This document shows, piece after piece, positions 15,720 through 24,741 of a stretch of DNA of 42,166 nt (position 1 is the first letter of the stretch; every line of letters starts with the position of its first letter). The translations under genes and the position numbers were made by a program. The stretch covers positions 1 through 42,166 of the forward strand of contig JAFLTJ010000013.1 of the NCBI GenBank assembly GCA_022510465.1, read 5' to 3'. The notes under the pieces were generated by a model. The model had not been told where the DNA came from. It was given only the letters and a program-made list of their open reading frames with translations, and ran no database searches. Source of the stretch: Muribaculaceae bacterium (lineage in GTDB: Bacteria; Bacteroidota; Bacteroidia; Bacteroidales; Muribaculaceae).

Positions 15720-16478
15720 ATGATTTACAAAAAGATTGCCCTTTTGATTGTTGCAGCCGCAAGTGCTGTTGTTGCTTATTCGGCCGAAACGTTGCCGTTA
15801 ATCAATCGCAGTCAGGCCGGGCGTTTTGTCACGTTTGGGGTTCATGCGGGGGTTGGTAACAGTTTTGTTACCGAGAACTATGAATCGGTTTTCCCGTCGA
15901 TAACCGACTTGAGCATGAATGCCGGATGGGCGTTTATGGCCGGGGCTACGGTGGAGTTTGCAATACGTGATTATCTGTCGGTGGGCACGGAGCTGAATGT
16001 GCTTGCCAACAATCACTCTGCCGATATGATAATCCACGCGGCCGAGTCGCCGACGGTTTCAAATGTGTTTCTTAAGAATCATTACTACTCTCTGAATATA
16101 CCGGTGTATGCGTCGTTGAAAATGAATCTTGCATCAACGGTGCGCTGGAACGTTGACGCCGGTTTGTATTACAGCCGCGGGCTGGGCGGCTCTCAGCGTC
16201 AAACGGTGTATAACGCGACAATCAATCATCTTGGGCAGCAGATACTGTCGTCATACACAATCAAAACGGGGTATTTTGGGGATAGGGATGCGTTTATCAA
16301 TTCGGCCAGGCGCAGCGACGTGGGTCTGCACTTGGCAACCGGATTTACATTCCATAGCCATTACTCGATTGGGGTCAGAACTCAGATTGGATTCAAGAAC
16401 GTGGCCTATACCGAGGGTATTACCAATCCCAATGTCCACAATTTCTCGTTCTTAGCTACCCTTGGCTATAATTTTTAA
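15720..16478 (+). CDS. Outer-membrane beta-barrel protein
   Basis: A 252-residue protein with a signal peptide (MIYKKIALLIVAAASAVVAYSAE) and then alternating beta-strand segments (FVTFGVHAGVGNSFV, AFMAGATVEFAI, LSVGTELNVLAN, YSLNIPVYASLKM, HSHYSIGVRTQIGFKN). It ends in an aromatic residue (FLATLGYNF), the usual signal for barrel insertion. It resembles the PorT/'outer membrane beta-barrel' families of Bacteroidetes. The in-frame ATG at 15699 lies inside the upstream gene and would spoil the signal peptide, so 15720 is chosen. Likely co-transcribed with the GH3-family gene. Cargo or function is unknown. Confidence 0.85.
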   Translation: MIYKKIALLIVAAASAVVAYSAETLPLINRSQAGRFVTFGVHAGVGNSFVTENYESVFPSITDLSMNAGWAFMAGATVEFAIRDYLSVGTELNVLANNHSADMIIHAAESPTVSNVFLKNHYYSLNIPVYASLKMNLASTVRWNVDAGLYYSRGLGGSQRQTVYNATINHLGQQILSSYTIKTGYFGDRDAFINSARRSDVGLHLATGFTFHSHYSIGVRTQIGFKNVAYTEGITNPNVHNFSFLATLGYNF

Positions 16479-16509
16479 AGCGGGGTGGGGTTGTCAAAAA
16501 AAGTTTAAA

Positions 16510-17133
16510 TCAGAGGGCGTTGCTGTTGGTGAGCTGGGCGAGGCGGGCGAGGTATTTGCCTATGATGTCAAACTCTAAGTTGACGCGTGTCCCCGGCTGA
16601 ATCTGATTGAAATTGGTGTTGTCAAAGGTATATGGGATAATGGCGACGCGAAAAGAGTTTTTCTCGCTGTCGCACACGGTTAATGACACGCCGTTTACGG
16701 TTACCGATCCCTTTTCGACGGTCATGTACCCTTTGGCAACCATTTCGGGGCTTACATCGTAGGTGAATTTGTAGTAGCGGCTTCCGTCGACTTCTTCGAG
16801 GCTTTCGCATAGGGCGGTTGTGTCGACATGGCCCTGAACGATGTGCCCGTCGAGGCGGCCGTTTAACATCATTGACCGCTCAAGGTTGACAAGCGAGCCG
16901 GCTTTGAGGTCGCCGAGATTGGAACGGTCGAGTGTTTCCTGGATAGCAGTTACGGTATAGGTGCCTTCGTCGGGATTGAGAGATACGACGGTAAGGCAAA
17001 CGCCGTTGTGGGCAACTGACTGGTCGATAGTGAGTTCTGATGTGAAAGAAGACTTAATGGTAAGATTTACATTGCCACCAACGCGCTCAACGGCAACCAC
17101 TCGTGCCGCCTCTTCTACTATACCTGAAAACAT
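16510..17133 (-). CDS. ribE: Riboflavin synthase, alpha chain
   Basis: Converts two molecules of 6,7-dimethyl-8-ribityllumazine into riboflavin and a pyrimidinedione, the last step of riboflavin synthesis. The 207 residues contain the two tandem lumazine-binding domains: MFSGIVEE at the N-terminus, VAHNGVCLTVV and GHIVQGHVDTT in the first, and GSVTVNGVSLTV, then IPYTFDNTNF, in the second. The length is typical. It stands alone, converging on the barrel gene and divergent from the metallo-hydrolase gene. Only 76 bases separate the divergent starts, leaving no room for an FMN riboswitch. A -7 box (TATATTTG, 17173-17166) lies 32 bases upstream of the ATG. Confidence 0.96.
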   Translation of the reverse strand: MFSGIVEEAARVVAVERVGGNVNLTIKSSFTSELTIDQSVAHNGVCLTVVSLNPDEGTYTVTAIQETLDRSNLGDLKAGSLVNLERSMMLNGRLDGHIVQGHVDTTALCESLEEVDGSRYYKFTYDVSPEMVAKGYMTVEKGSVTVNGVSLTVCDSEKNSFRVAIIPYTFDNTNFNQIQPGTRVNLEFDIIGKYLARLAQLTNSNAL

Positions 17134-17165
17134 ATTTAAATAATTTGAGAGTTAATTTTAGGGTG

Positions 17166-17201
17166 CAAATATAGCAAAAATCGGCGGATTTTGTAAATTT
17201 G
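17166..17201. promoter_or_regulatory. Divergent -7 boxes between ribE and the metallo-hydrolase gene
   Basis: TATATTTG on the minus strand (17173-17166) faces ribE, and TAAATTTG on the plus strand (17194-17201) ends eight bases before the metallo-hydrolase ATG. Neither has an exact TTTG at 19-21 bases. The two promoters would overlap and may compete. Confidence 0.45.
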
Positions 17202-17209
17202 CGTTTATT

Positions 17210-18007
17210 ATGAGAATATTAACAATAGCCCTGTTTTGTTGCGCACTGGTAACTGCCTGTGCCGGCAATAAACCCGAAACTGAAATGAAAGTTTCAATCC
17301 AATCGCAAATGGAAGTTTTTAAAGGTGCCGGATATGAGTATGATTCGGTTGTCTCGCCGAACGGCCGAGTAATTAATCTCGTTTTTATCAAACATGGGTC
17401 AATAGCCATTGATATTGACGGTTATATGGTTTACGTTGACCCGGTTACGATGTTTTGCGATGATTTTGCCCATTTGCCCAAGGCCGACATGATTCTTATC
17501 ACACATGAACATCATGACCATTTGGATTCGGTAGCAGTTGATTTGTTGTCGACCGACTCCACTCGGATATTGTCGAGTAAACGGGTTGCCGAGCAGTTGC
17601 CCAAGTCAACTCCGGTTGCAGTCGGGGCTGAAATAGAGATAGAATCGGTTGGATTTTCGATTAAAACAGTTCCGGCATATAATATATCTCCAGAGCATCT
17701 GAATTTCCATCCTCAAAGTCGCGGAGATTTTGGATTTGTGTTGTCGGTTGACGGAATGCGTATTTACGTGGCCGGAGATACGGAGGATATTCCCGAAATG
17801 GAAACGCTGGGTAATGAAGGTGTTGACATTGCATTTATTCCTGTAAATCAACCATATACTATGACGGTGGAGCAGGCTATTCATGCCGTCGGGATGCTTA
17901 AGCCCGGAGTTGTCTACCCCTATCACTACGGGCAAACCGATTTATCGGCGCTGGTTACCGAATTTGCCGGTAGAGAAGTCGATGTGCGCGTTCGTCAACT
18001 TCAATAA
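17210..18007 (+). CDS. Lipoprotein metallo-beta-lactamase-fold hydrolase (UlaG-like)
   Basis: A 265-residue lipoprotein. The signal ends in a lipobox (ALVTAC, Cys17), placing it in the cell envelope. The metal-binding motif HxHxDH is H99-E-H-H-D-H104, preceded by the strand VYVDPVTMF. Later ligands are probably in YVAGDTEDIPEM (Asp) and YPYHYGQTD (His). The short single-domain layout and the VVYPYHYG ending resemble the UlaG-like/beta-lactamase superfamily 3 group rather than true beta-lactamases. Substrate unknown. yraN follows after eight bases on the same strand. Confidence 0.88.
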   Translation: MRILTIALFCCALVTACAGNKPETEMKVSIQSQMEVFKGAGYEYDSVVSPNGRVINLVFIKHGSIAIDIDGYMVYVDPVTMFCDDFAHLPKADMILITHEHHDHLDSVAVDLLSTDSTRILSSKRVAEQLPKSTPVAVGAEIEIESVGFSIKTVPAYNISPEHLNFHPQSRGDFGFVLSVDGMRIYVAGDTEDIPEMETLGNEGVDIAFIPVNQPYTMTVEQAIHAVGMLKPGVVYPYHYGQTDLSALVTEFAGREVDVRVRQLQ

Positions 18008-18015
18008 GCAACTCT

Positions 18016-18396
18016 ATGGCACGGCATAATGAGGTAGGCTCGTGGGGCGAGAAAGCGGCTCAAGAGTATCTTTTGCGCCAAGGGTATGCGATAATGGAGC
18101 AGAATGTGGTAATAGGGAAGGTTGAGATTGATTTTGTGGCAATGAAGGGTGACCGTATAGTGTTTGTTGAGGTAAAGACGCGCTCGACGTCGTTTGTCGA
18201 CCCGGCGGAGGCTGTTGACCGCAGGAAGATGATGAGGCTGTCGCGGGCCGTCGATGCTTATATTCAGTCGCGAAACATACAGCACGAGCCTCAGATAGAC
18301 ATAATCAGCATAATAGGCACTCCCGAGGCGTCGGCCGAAAGTGTTGTCATTGAGCATATTCCGGATGCATTCCGCCCGCCGCTGCAATCCAGGTGA
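18016..18396 (+). CDS. YraN family (UPF0102) nuclease-like protein
   Basis: A 126-residue cytoplasmic protein of the UPF0102 family. It shows GSWGEKAAQEYLLRQGY (residues 9-25), EIDFVAMKGDRIVFVEVKTRS (about 37-57) and a C-terminal VVIEHIPDAF. The spaced D...EVK set is the PD-(D/E)xK nuclease core, related to Holliday-junction resolvases, but the role in cells is not settled. It directly follows the metallo-hydrolase lipoprotein gene and is probably read from the same promoter. Confidence 0.92.
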   Translation: MARHNEVGSWGEKAAQEYLLRQGYAIMEQNVVIGKVEIDFVAMKGDRIVFVEVKTRSTSFVDPAEAVDRRKMMRLSRAVDAYIQSRNIQHEPQIDIISIIGTPEASAESVVIEHIPDAFRPPLQSR

Positions 18397-18439
18397 TTCT
18401 TTTTTGATAAAATATGGGTGGATTTAGACAAACATTGAT

Positions 18440-18447
18440 TAAATTTG
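18440..18447 (+). promoter_or_regulatory. Candidate -7 box of the rubrerythrin gene
   Basis: TAAATTTG, exact to TAnnTTTG, 46 bases before the ATG at 18494. No exact -33 box is seen. Confidence 0.45.
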
Positions 18448-18493
18448 CCATATAAACCCAAAATCAATAATTCAATTATAAAATTCAAAGATT

Positions 18494-19045
18494 ATGAAAA
18501 AGAAATTTATATGCACTGTTTGTGGTTATGTGCATGAAGGAGAGGAAGCTCCCGAAAAGTGCCCGTTGTGCAATGTCCCCAAGGATAAGTTTAAAGAAGT
18601 TGTTGAAGACGAGGCTCTTAACTTTGTGACAGAGCATGTTATCGGTGTGGCTAAAGATACCGACGAGCAGATGAAAGCCGACCTGACGGCTCATTTTAAC
18701 GGTGAATGCACGGAGGTTGGTATGTATCTGGCAATGTCGCGCCAGGCCGACCGCGAGGGTTATCCTGAAATCGCCGAGGCGTTCAAGCGTTATGCAATTG
18801 AGGAGGCTGAGCATGCATCTAAATTTGCCGAATTGTTGGGTGAATGTGTATGGGATACCAAGACCAACCTTGAGAAGCGTATGGCTGCCGAGGCCGGTGC
18901 TTGCGAGGATAAGATGCGTATTGCTTCTCGTGCCAAGAAATTGGATTTGGATGCAATCCATGACACTGTTCACGAAATGGCTAAGGATGAGGCTCGTCAC
19001 GGCAAAGGTTTTGAAGGTCTCTACAACCGCTATTTTAAGAAATAA
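18494..19045 (+). CDS. rbr: Rubrerythrin with N-terminal rubredoxin domain
   Basis: A 183-residue non-haem iron peroxidase protecting anaerobes from hydrogen peroxide. The rubredoxin iron site comes first: C7-x2-C10 (CTVCGY) and C23-x2-C26 (CPLCNVPK). The ferritin-like diiron domain follows, with its ligands in [22 protein letters not shown] and [10 protein letters not shown]. Classical rubrerythrin has the rubredoxin at the C-terminus, so this is the 'reverse' arrangement. Electrons would pass from an NADH-dependent reductase through the rubredoxin iron to the diiron site. Single gene with its own -7 box and a strong terminator. Confidence 0.95.
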   Translation: MKKKFICTVCGYVHEGEEAPEKCPLCNVPKDKFKEVVEDEALNFVTEHVIGVAKDTDEQMKADLTAHFNGECTEVGMYLAMSRQADREGYPEIAEAFKRYAIEEAEHASKFAELLGECVWDTKTNLEKRMAAEAGACEDKMRIASRAKKLDLDAIHDTVHEMAKDEARHGKGFEGLYNRYFKK

Positions 19046-19069
19046 CAGACTTATAGTCAGTAAAAAAAG

Positions 19070-19105
19070 CACCCGTCGCAGAAATCTGTGGCGGGCGTTT
19101 TTTTT
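19070..19105 (+). terminator. Intrinsic terminator of the rubrerythrin gene
   Basis: A 12-position stem (19070-19081 with 19086-19097, one A-C mismatch, two G-U pairs) closes an AAAT loop and is followed by eight T (19098-19105). Confidence 0.85.
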
Positions 19106-19136
19106 GAATAAAACGACTTGGGAGAAACTGCATGGA

Positions 19137-19175
19137 TATTAAGCTCTTAAAACATTATGTTTGCAGAGCTTAATA
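19137..19175. repeat. Perfect 11-bp inverted repeat between rbr and folK
   Basis: TATTAAGCTCT (19137-19147) and AGAGCTTAATA (19165-19175) are perfect inverted copies around a 17-base loop. There is no T run on either strand. It lies 38 bases past the folK stop. It could be a weak terminator, an mRNA-stabilising hairpin or a protein-binding site. Confidence 0.6.
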
Positions 19176-19212
19176 ATTCGGAAAAGGAAATTGAAGTGTT
19201 TCCTATTATCCG

Positions 19213-19707
19213 TCAGGGAGTGGTGGTGGCGAGGAGGTGGGTGACAGTTTTGTGGAGGATGGGGTGGAGCCACGATGGGGCGAGCTGTGCCATCGGGGCG
19301 AGCACGAAGTGGCGCAGGTGCATGCGCGGGTGGGGCAGTTGCAGTTCGGGTGTGTTGACGATGATGTTGTCAACGGCAATCAGGTCGATGTCGATTTTGC
19401 GGTCGATGTAGTTCCCTTGTTCGTCGCGATGTGGGGCCGGGTCGATGGAGTGTTGGAGGGCTTGCAACAAGCGGTGCAGGTGGAGTGGCGTCAGGGGGGT
19501 TGGAAACGATATGGCGAGGTTGTAATATTCGCGGCAAGATGCGTAACCCCATGGTTGAGAGATGTATATATCGGAACGTTTTAACTTCTTGCCCGGGGCT
19601 ACGGCCGGCGATGACGCAATAAGAGCGACCGCGCGGTCAATGTTTTGCGCGCGGTCGCCAATGTTTGAACCAATGTTGACGTGAGCTATGGGCCACACTT
19701 GGGTCAT
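19213..19707 (-). CDS. folK: 2-amino-4-hydroxy-6-hydroxymethyldihydropteridine diphosphokinase
   Basis: FolK (HPPK) moves pyrophosphate from ATP to 6-hydroxymethyl-7,8-dihydropterin in folate synthesis. The 164 residues show the start VNIGSNIGDRAQNI (10-23), SDIYISQPWGYA, the pterin-site YYNLAISF, the metal-binding DRKIDIDLIAVD (two Asp of DxD) and the family signature LPHPRMHLRHFVLAPMAQLAP. Length is typical. It lies nine bases after the infB stop and is evidently the last gene of the rimP-nusA-infB operon, an unusual neighbour for a folate gene. Confidence 0.94.
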   Translation of the reverse strand: MTQVWPIAHVNIGSNIGDRAQNIDRAVALIASSPAVAPGKKLKRSDIYISQPWGYASCREYYNLAISFPTPLTPLHLHRLLQALQHSIDPAPHRDEQGNYIDRKIDIDLIAVDNIIVNTPELQLPHPRMHLRHFVLAPMAQLAPSWLHPILHKTVTHLLATTTP

Positions 19708-19716
19708 AGCCGTTGT

Positions 19717-22539
19717 TTAAAGTGATTTTTTAACTTCAACCTCCTCGAAAGCCTCGATAATGTCGTGTTCGCGCAGGTCGTTATATCCGTTGATGCTCAT
19801 ACCGCAGTCATAGCCGGATGTAACTTCCTTAACGTCGTCTTTGAGTCGCTTGAGCGAACCGAGCTCACCGGTGTAGCGAACGATACCGTCTCGAATAAGA
19901 CGCACCTTGCATGCGCGCTTGATTCGGCCTTCGCGCACCATACATCCGGCGATGGTTCCAACGCGGGAGATATGGAATGTTTGCAGAACTTCGGCCGAGC
20001 CGATAATCTCCTCTTTGATTTCGGGAGCAAGCATGCCTTCCATGGCATCTTTGACTTCCTCAATAGCCTGGTAAATAACGGAATACAATCGTATTTCAAC
20101 GCCGTCGCGCTCGGCAGCACGTCGCGCGGCGATAGAGGGGCGAACCTGGAATCCGATGATGATGGCGTCGGAGGCTGCGGCAAGGGTGACGTCGCTTTCG
20201 GAGATTTCACCGACGGCTTTGTGGAGAACGTTGACCTGAATTTCTTCGGTTGACAGCTTGATGAGGGAGTCGCTGAGCGCCTCGATAGAGCCGTCAACGT
20301 CACCTTTGACGATGATGTTGAGTTCCTGGAAGTTGCCGATAGCCCGTCGACGGCCAATATCTTCAAGGGTGAGAATTTTCTTGGTGCGCAGGCCGAGCTC
20401 GCGTTGCAGCTGCTCGCGCTTGTTGGCTATCTCGCGGGCTTCCTGTTCAGAATCCATCACGTTGAAAGTGTCGCCGGCAGTAGGCGCGCCGTCAAGCCCA
20501 AGAATTAGTGCCGGCTCGGCTGGTCCGGCTTCTTTGATGCGCTGGTTGCGCTCGTTGAACATCGCTTTGATTTTACCGTGGTGGGTACCTGCAAGAATGA
20601 TGTCGCCAACGCGTAATGTTCCGTTCTGCACCAGCACTGTGGCGACGTATCCGCGTCCTTTGTCAAGTGATGATTCGATGATTGAACCGGTAGCCTTGCG
20701 GTTTGGATTGGCCTTTAAATCAAGCATTTCAGCTTCGAGCAACACTTTTTCCATGAGCTCGTCGACACCCAGTCCTTTCTTTGCAGAAATATCCTGTGAC
20801 TGATATTTGCCACCCCAATCTTCAACGAGGTAGTTCATGTTGGCGAGCTCCTCTTTAATCTTTTCGGGGTTTGCCGTTGGCTTGTCTATCTTGTTGATTG
20901 CAAATACGATAGGCACGCCGGCGGCCGATGCGTGGTTGATAGCTTCGACGGTCTGCGGCATGACGTTGTCGTCGGCGGCAACGATGATGATACAGAGGTC
21001 GGTAACTTTGGCACCGCGGGCGCGCATTGCGGTGAAGGCTTCGTGGCCCGGAGTGTCGAGGAAAGTGATGTGACGGCCGTCTTGTAGCTTGACGTTGTAG
21101 GCTCCGATATGCTGCGTGATACCACCGGCCTCGCCGGCGATAACGTTTGCGTTTCGGATGTAGTCGAGCAGCGATGTTTTACCGTGGTCAACGTGTCCCA
21201 TGACGGTCACGATGGGCGGTCTGTTCTGCAGGTCTTCTTCATTGTCGTCTTCGGCTGTAATGGCTTCGACAACTTCGGCCGAAACATACTCGGTTTTATA
21301 TCCGAATTCGTCGGCAACGATGTTGATTGTTTCGGCGTCAAGTCGCTGGTTGATTGAAACCATGACGCCGAGGTTCATACATGTTGCGATGACGTTGTTG
21401 ATTGGTATATTCATCATTGAAGCGAGGTCGTTGGCAGTCACAAACTCTGTGAGTTTCAGAGTTTTGCTTTCTTCTGCCTCCTGTTGGGCGGCTTCGCGCT
21501 CGCGGCTTTGGAACGCTTCACGTTTCTCCTTACGCCATTTTACGCCTTTTTTGAGGGTTTTGTCTTTTTGGGTAAGGCGAGCGAGTGTTTCTTTTACCTG
21601 CTTCTGTACATCCTCTTCGCTGACTTCGGTGTGGGTTTGTCGGCGGTTGCGGTCGTTTTTGCCACCGCGGTCGCGCCGGCTGTTGCCACCGTTGTTGCCC
21701 TTGCCGCCGTTATTGCCACCATTGTTCTGGGCGGCGGTTTTTTCGATGTCTATCTTCTCTTTTCCAATCCTTTTCCGCTTTTTGCGGTCGCCCTGGTTTC
21801 CACCCTGATTTTGCTCTTTAGCAAGGCGCTCGTTGCGTCTTTCTTCCTTGGATTTCTTTTTGGGGCGAGTTGACTGGTTGATGGCGTTCAGGTCGATTGA
21901 ACCAACTATTTTGAGCCCCGGTTTCTCCTCTTTACGCTCGATGGTAAATACATCTTCGGGTTTTGACTCATCGTGCGCAGTGGCGCCGGTTTCCGGTTCG
22001 GGTTTCCGAGCGGGAGTTTCTGCCGGTTTTTCGGCTGCTTTTTCGGCCTTTTTTTGTTTGGGCTCCGGTTTAGCCTCCTCCTTTTTCTGAGGTTTAGGCT
22101 CGGGCTTTACCACAACTTTGGGCTCCTCAGCCTTGGTTTCTTCAACCTTTGGCTGAGGTTGTTTCTCGACTTTGGGTTCCGGTTTAGGCTCCTCGGCTTT
22201 CTTGACGGGATTTCCGTGATTGTCGAGGTCGATGTGGCCCACAACGCGTGGCGAGTTTGTTGCAGTGGCGGTTTCCTTTTGAGGCTTAGGTTCCTCAACC
22301 GGAGGCGTCACGGGCTTTGGCTGTGGTTGTGGCTCGGCTTTGGGCTCGGGCTCGGCTTTGAAGATTGTGTCCATGAGCTCGGGCTTGAATTCCTTTACGA
22401 GCATTTTGAATGCGTCGTCCTCAATGCGCGTGTTGGGACTTTCGTCAATTTCAATCCCTTTTTTGCGAAGATATTCGACCAGAGTTGGGATTGCGACGTT
22501 GATGTCTTTAGCTACTTTGCTTATTTTTGTTCTCGCCAT
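19717..22539 (-). CDS. infB: Translation initiation factor IF-2
   Basis: IF-2 is the GTPase that brings fMet-tRNA to the 30S subunit and drives subunit joining. The 940 residues start with an IF2-associated helical module ([17 protein letters not shown]). A long low-complexity linker rich in Glu, Pro and Lys follows (about 75-200), then a basic Gly/Asn/Arg stretch (about 245-300). A second IF2_N module precedes the G domain (about 440 on), with GHVDHGKTS (G1), DTPGHEAF (G3) and NKID (G4). The beta-barrel and C-terminal fMet-tRNA domains are complete, ending in [16 protein letters not shown]. The long linker is common in Bacteroidetes IF-2. Third gene of the rimP operon; the 102-base gap before it holds a small palindrome (TCTGAATTTCAGA, 22568-22580). 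Confidence 0.97.
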   Translation of the reverse strand: MARTKISKVAKDINVAIPTLVEYLRKKGIEIDESPNTRIEDDAFKMLVKEFKPELMDTIFKAEPEPKAEPQPQPKPVTPPVEEPKPQKETATATNSPRVVGHIDLDNHGNPVKKAEEPKPEPKVEKQPQPKVEETKAEEPKVVVKPEPKPQKKEEAKPEPKQKKAEKAAEKPAETPARKPEPETGATAHDESKPEDVFTIERKEEKPGLKIVGSIDLNAINQSTRPKKKSKEERRNERLAKEQNQGGNQGDRKKRKRIGKEKIDIEKTAAQNNGGNNGGKGNNGGNSRRDRGGKNDRNRRQTHTEVSEEDVQKQVKETLARLTQKDKTLKKGVKWRKEKREAFQSREREAAQQEAEESKTLKLTEFVTANDLASMMNIPINNVIATCMNLGVMVSINQRLDAETINIVADEFGYKTEYVSAEVVEAITAEDDNEEDLQNRPPIVTVMGHVDHGKTSLLDYIRNANVIAGEAGGITQHIGAYNVKLQDGRHITFLDTPGHEAFTAMRARGAKVTDLCIIIVAADDNVMPQTVEAINHASAAGVPIVFAINKIDKPTANPEKIKEELANMNYLVEDWGGKYQSQDISAKKGLGVDELMEKVLLEAEMLDLKANPNRKATGSIIESSLDKGRGYVATVLVQNGTLRVGDIILAGTHHGKIKAMFNERNQRIKEAGPAEPALILGLDGAPTAGDTFNVMDSEQEAREIANKREQLQRELGLRTKKILTLEDIGRRRAIGNFQELNIIVKGDVDGSIEALSDSLIKLSTEEIQVNVLHKAVGEISESDVTLAAASDAIIIGFQVRPSIAARRAAERDGVEIRLYSVIYQAIEEVKDAMEGMLAPEIKEEIIGSAEVLQTFHISRVGTIAGCMVREGRIKRACKVRLIRDGIVRYTGELGSLKRLKDDVKEVTSGYDCGMSINGYNDLREHDIIEAFEEVEVKKSL

Positions 22540-22641
22540 ATATTGTTGGTAAAGCCCTGCGTGACATTCTGAATTTCAGACGCTTCGGCCGGGTTGGTTT
22601 CTTGTTTTACAAATGTTTTCGGAAGTCGAGGTTGAGGGGGA

Positions 22642-23940
22642 TTATTGGTCGTTGTCGTCGCCGGGCGTCTCGGTTGTATCAACATCTTCTTCAAACTCGG
22701 CCTTCAGAATTTCGATGACGTTGTCAACGGTGTTTTCTTCAAGGTCGGCCTTGTCGATAAGTTCCTGACGAGGCGTGTTGAGAACGTCGCGGGCGGTAAC
22801 GCATCCCATGTCTTTGAGGGCGTCGATAACCCAAGCGTCGATTTCGTCTTTGAACTCGTCAAGGTAGATGTCGTCTTCATAGGTTTCCTCGGTGTCGCGA
22901 TAAACGTCGATGGTGTATCCGGTCAGTTTACCGGCGAGCTTGATGTTCAAACCACCCTTGCCAATGGCGAGGGAAACCTCCTCGGGCCTGAGGAAAACCT
23001 CGGCTTTTTTCTCCTCCTCGTCGATGCGAATGTTGGAGATACGCGCGGGGCTGAGGGCTCGCTGAATGAAGAGAGTTGGGTTGGATGTATAGTTGATAAC
23101 GTCGATGTTTTCGTTGCGCAGCTCGCGAACGATGCCGTGTATGCGCGAGCCTTTAACGCCGACGCAAGCGCCAACGGGGTCGATGCGGTCGTCGTAGCTT
23201 TCCACGGCTATTTTGGCGCGTTCGCCCGGGATGCGGGCAACTGCTCGGATGTTAATCAAACCTTCGGCCACTTCGGGGACTTCCTGTTCAAAAAGGCGAC
23301 GCAGGAAGTTGTCGTTGGTTCGGGATACTGTTATCTTGGGGTTGTTGTTTTTGTTGTCAACATTGGCAATGACGGCGCGGATAGTCTCGCCTTTGCGGAA
23401 GAAATCGCCCGGAATCGACTCGTTTTTGGGCAGGAGGAGCTCGTTTTTGTCGTCGTCAAGCAACAATGTTTCGCGTGACCATGTTTGATAAACTTCTCCT
23501 GTAATCAGCTGACCTTCAAGTTCCTTAAACTTGGAGTAGATGGCTTCTTTCTGGAGGTCGAGGATTTTGCTCTGGAGAGTCTGCCTGAGGTTCAGGATGG
23601 CGCGTCGGCCAAAATCGGCAAAGAATATTTCCTTTGTGTGTTCCTCTCCAACCTCGGCGTCGGGGTCGTTGTCGCGGTGTGCGTCGCTGAGTGAAATTTG
23701 AAGATTGGGGTTTGTGACCTCACCGTCGGGAACAATTTCAAGGTTTTGGAAAATCTGAACGTCACCTTTGTCGGGGTTCATAATGACATCGAGGTTTTCG
23801 TCGGTGCCGAACATTTTGGCAAGCACGTTTCGGAATGATTCTTCCAAAACGCTGACCATCGTCGATTTGTCTATATTTTTAAGCTCTTTGAACTCGGCAA
23901 AATGCTCCACCATGTTGGGGGTTTCCACTTTTCGGGCCAT
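22642..23940 (-). CDS. nusA: Transcription termination/antitermination factor NusA
   Basis: NusA binds RNA polymerase and controls pausing, termination and antitermination. The 432 residues contain the N-terminal polymerase-binding domain (MVSVLEESFRNVLAKMFG), an S1 domain (about 135-200, ITGEVYQTWSRETLLL to AVIANVDN) and two KH domains (DPVGACVGVKGSRIHGIV and VSLAIGKGGLNIKLAGKLTG, GxxG loops present). A short acidic C-terminal helical region follows, ending TTETPGDDNDQ. The usual Bacteroidetes length is similar, lacking the two acidic repeats of the E. coli protein. Lies 41 bases after rimP and before infB, the widely conserved order. Confidence 0.97.
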   Translation of the reverse strand: MARKVETPNMVEHFAEFKELKNIDKSTMVSVLEESFRNVLAKMFGTDENLDVIMNPDKGDVQIFQNLEIVPDGEVTNPNLQISLSDAHRDNDPDAEVGEEHTKEIFFADFGRRAILNLRQTLQSKILDLQKEAIYSKFKELEGQLITGEVYQTWSRETLLLDDDKNELLLPKNESIPGDFFRKGETIRAVIANVDNKNNNPKITVSRTNDNFLRRLFEQEVPEVAEGLINIRAVARIPGERAKIAVESYDDRIDPVGACVGVKGSRIHGIVRELRNENIDVINYTSNPTLFIQRALSPARISNIRIDEEEKKAEVFLRPEEVSLAIGKGGLNIKLAGKLTGYTIDVYRDTEETYEDDIYLDEFKDEIDAWVIDALKDMGCVTARDVLNTPRQELIDKADLEENTVDNVIEILKAEFEEDVDTTETPGDDNDQ

Positions 23941-23981
23941 ATTTTTTTATATTTCAGAAGGTTATGTAAATACTATATCGA

Positions 23982-24452
23982 TTATTTGAATTTTATTTCG
24001 TAACAAGCTGATTTGACGTCGGATATAGGCATTGTCAACGGTTGCATTTCGATGACGGGGCGTTTCATACCCTCCCGTTTCACCTTCACGGGCATTTCCA
24101 TGGTGAAGGAGTTGTCATCGGCCACGGAGGTCAGGGTTCCGTGCAGCTTTCGGCCGTCGCGCGTCAGAACTTCAATGTCATTGCCTATATTCTTGAGCCA
24201 CTGTTGCTTAACTTTAAACGGAGCTGTCAACCCGGCGGTTCCAACCTCAAGCGAATAGTCCTCGGCGTCGCGGTCGAGGTGTTCTTCGATTTTGCGGGAT
24301 AGGGCGACGCATGTGTCGATGTCAAGGCCGGCCATGCTGTCGAGCGTGACAACGATGTCGTTTGCAGGGCTAACTGTGACATCGACAATGAAGATATCCT
24401 CACTGGCAATGGCGCCGGTGACGGCGTCGACTATGATTTTTTTGTCTATCAT
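23982..24452 (-). CDS. rimP: Ribosome maturation factor RimP
   Basis: RimP helps assemble the 30S subunit. From the ATG at 24452 the protein is 156 residues (MIDKKIIVDAVTGAI), the normal family length. The frame stays open to an ATG at 24503, but that adds 17 residues of unlikely composition next to the predicted transcription start. The N-terminal domain (IFIVDVTVSPANDIVVTLDS, then CVALSRKIEEHLDRD and YSLEVGTAGLTAPFKV) and the C-terminal SH3-like barrel (KNIGNDIEVLTRDGRKLHGTL) are both visible. First gene of rimP-nusA-infB-folK. Confidence 0.93.
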   Translation of the reverse strand: MIDKKIIVDAVTGAIASEDIFIVDVTVSPANDIVVTLDSMAGLDIDTCVALSRKIEEHLDRDAEDYSLEVGTAGLTAPFKVKQQWLKNIGNDIEVLTRDGRKLHGTLTSVADDNSFTMEMPVKVKREGMKRPVIEMQPLTMPISDVKSACYEIKFK

Positions 24453-24510
24453 CGTTATGCAATAAAAAGAGGAAGCTCGCGGCCCCCTCCGGTGACTTAC
24501 CATTATGCGA

Positions 24511-24542
24511 CAAAAGTAGCTATTTAGAATTAATTAACCAAA
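24511..24542 (-). promoter_or_regulatory. Promoter of the rimP-nusA-infB-folK operon
   Basis: Minus strand: TTTG (24542-24539), 20-base spacer, TACTTTTG (24518-24511), exact in both boxes. The start near 24507 gives a leader of about 55 bases to the chosen rimP ATG. Confidence 0.78.
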
Positions 24543-24684
24543 AAATGGGTCGGTTGGGGCTGGTGGAAATGGGGATTTAGGGGTGATTTTAATGATATTT
24601 AACTTTGTTGGGCGATAAAATGGATTGAATGAGTGAAAGGGAATTAAGGTAGGAGTATCGAAGTGGCTGCCGCTCTGCGGCGCT

Positions 24685-24723
24685 GGCGCAGGCTTGGAAG
24701 CCTGCTTTCCGGCTGACGCGGCG
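24685..24723 (+). repeat. REP-like palindromic repeat, copy B
   Basis: Same 39-40-base element as copy A, core palindrome at 24688-24705, with CTTTCC in place of CTGTCC. It forms a tandem pair with copy C at a 57-base period. Confidence 0.85.
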
Positions 24724-24741
24724 TGAAAAATCGCAGAGGAT

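Noticed and set aside
17134-17209. Possible FMN riboswitch upstream of ribE
   Set aside because: The gap is only 76 bases, is shared with a divergent gene, and shows none of the conserved RFN element segments.
22568-22580. Palindrome TCTGAATTTCAGA in the nusA-infB gap
   Set aside because: Short and A/T-centred. It could form a small hairpin in the mRNA but has no other support as a regulatory site.
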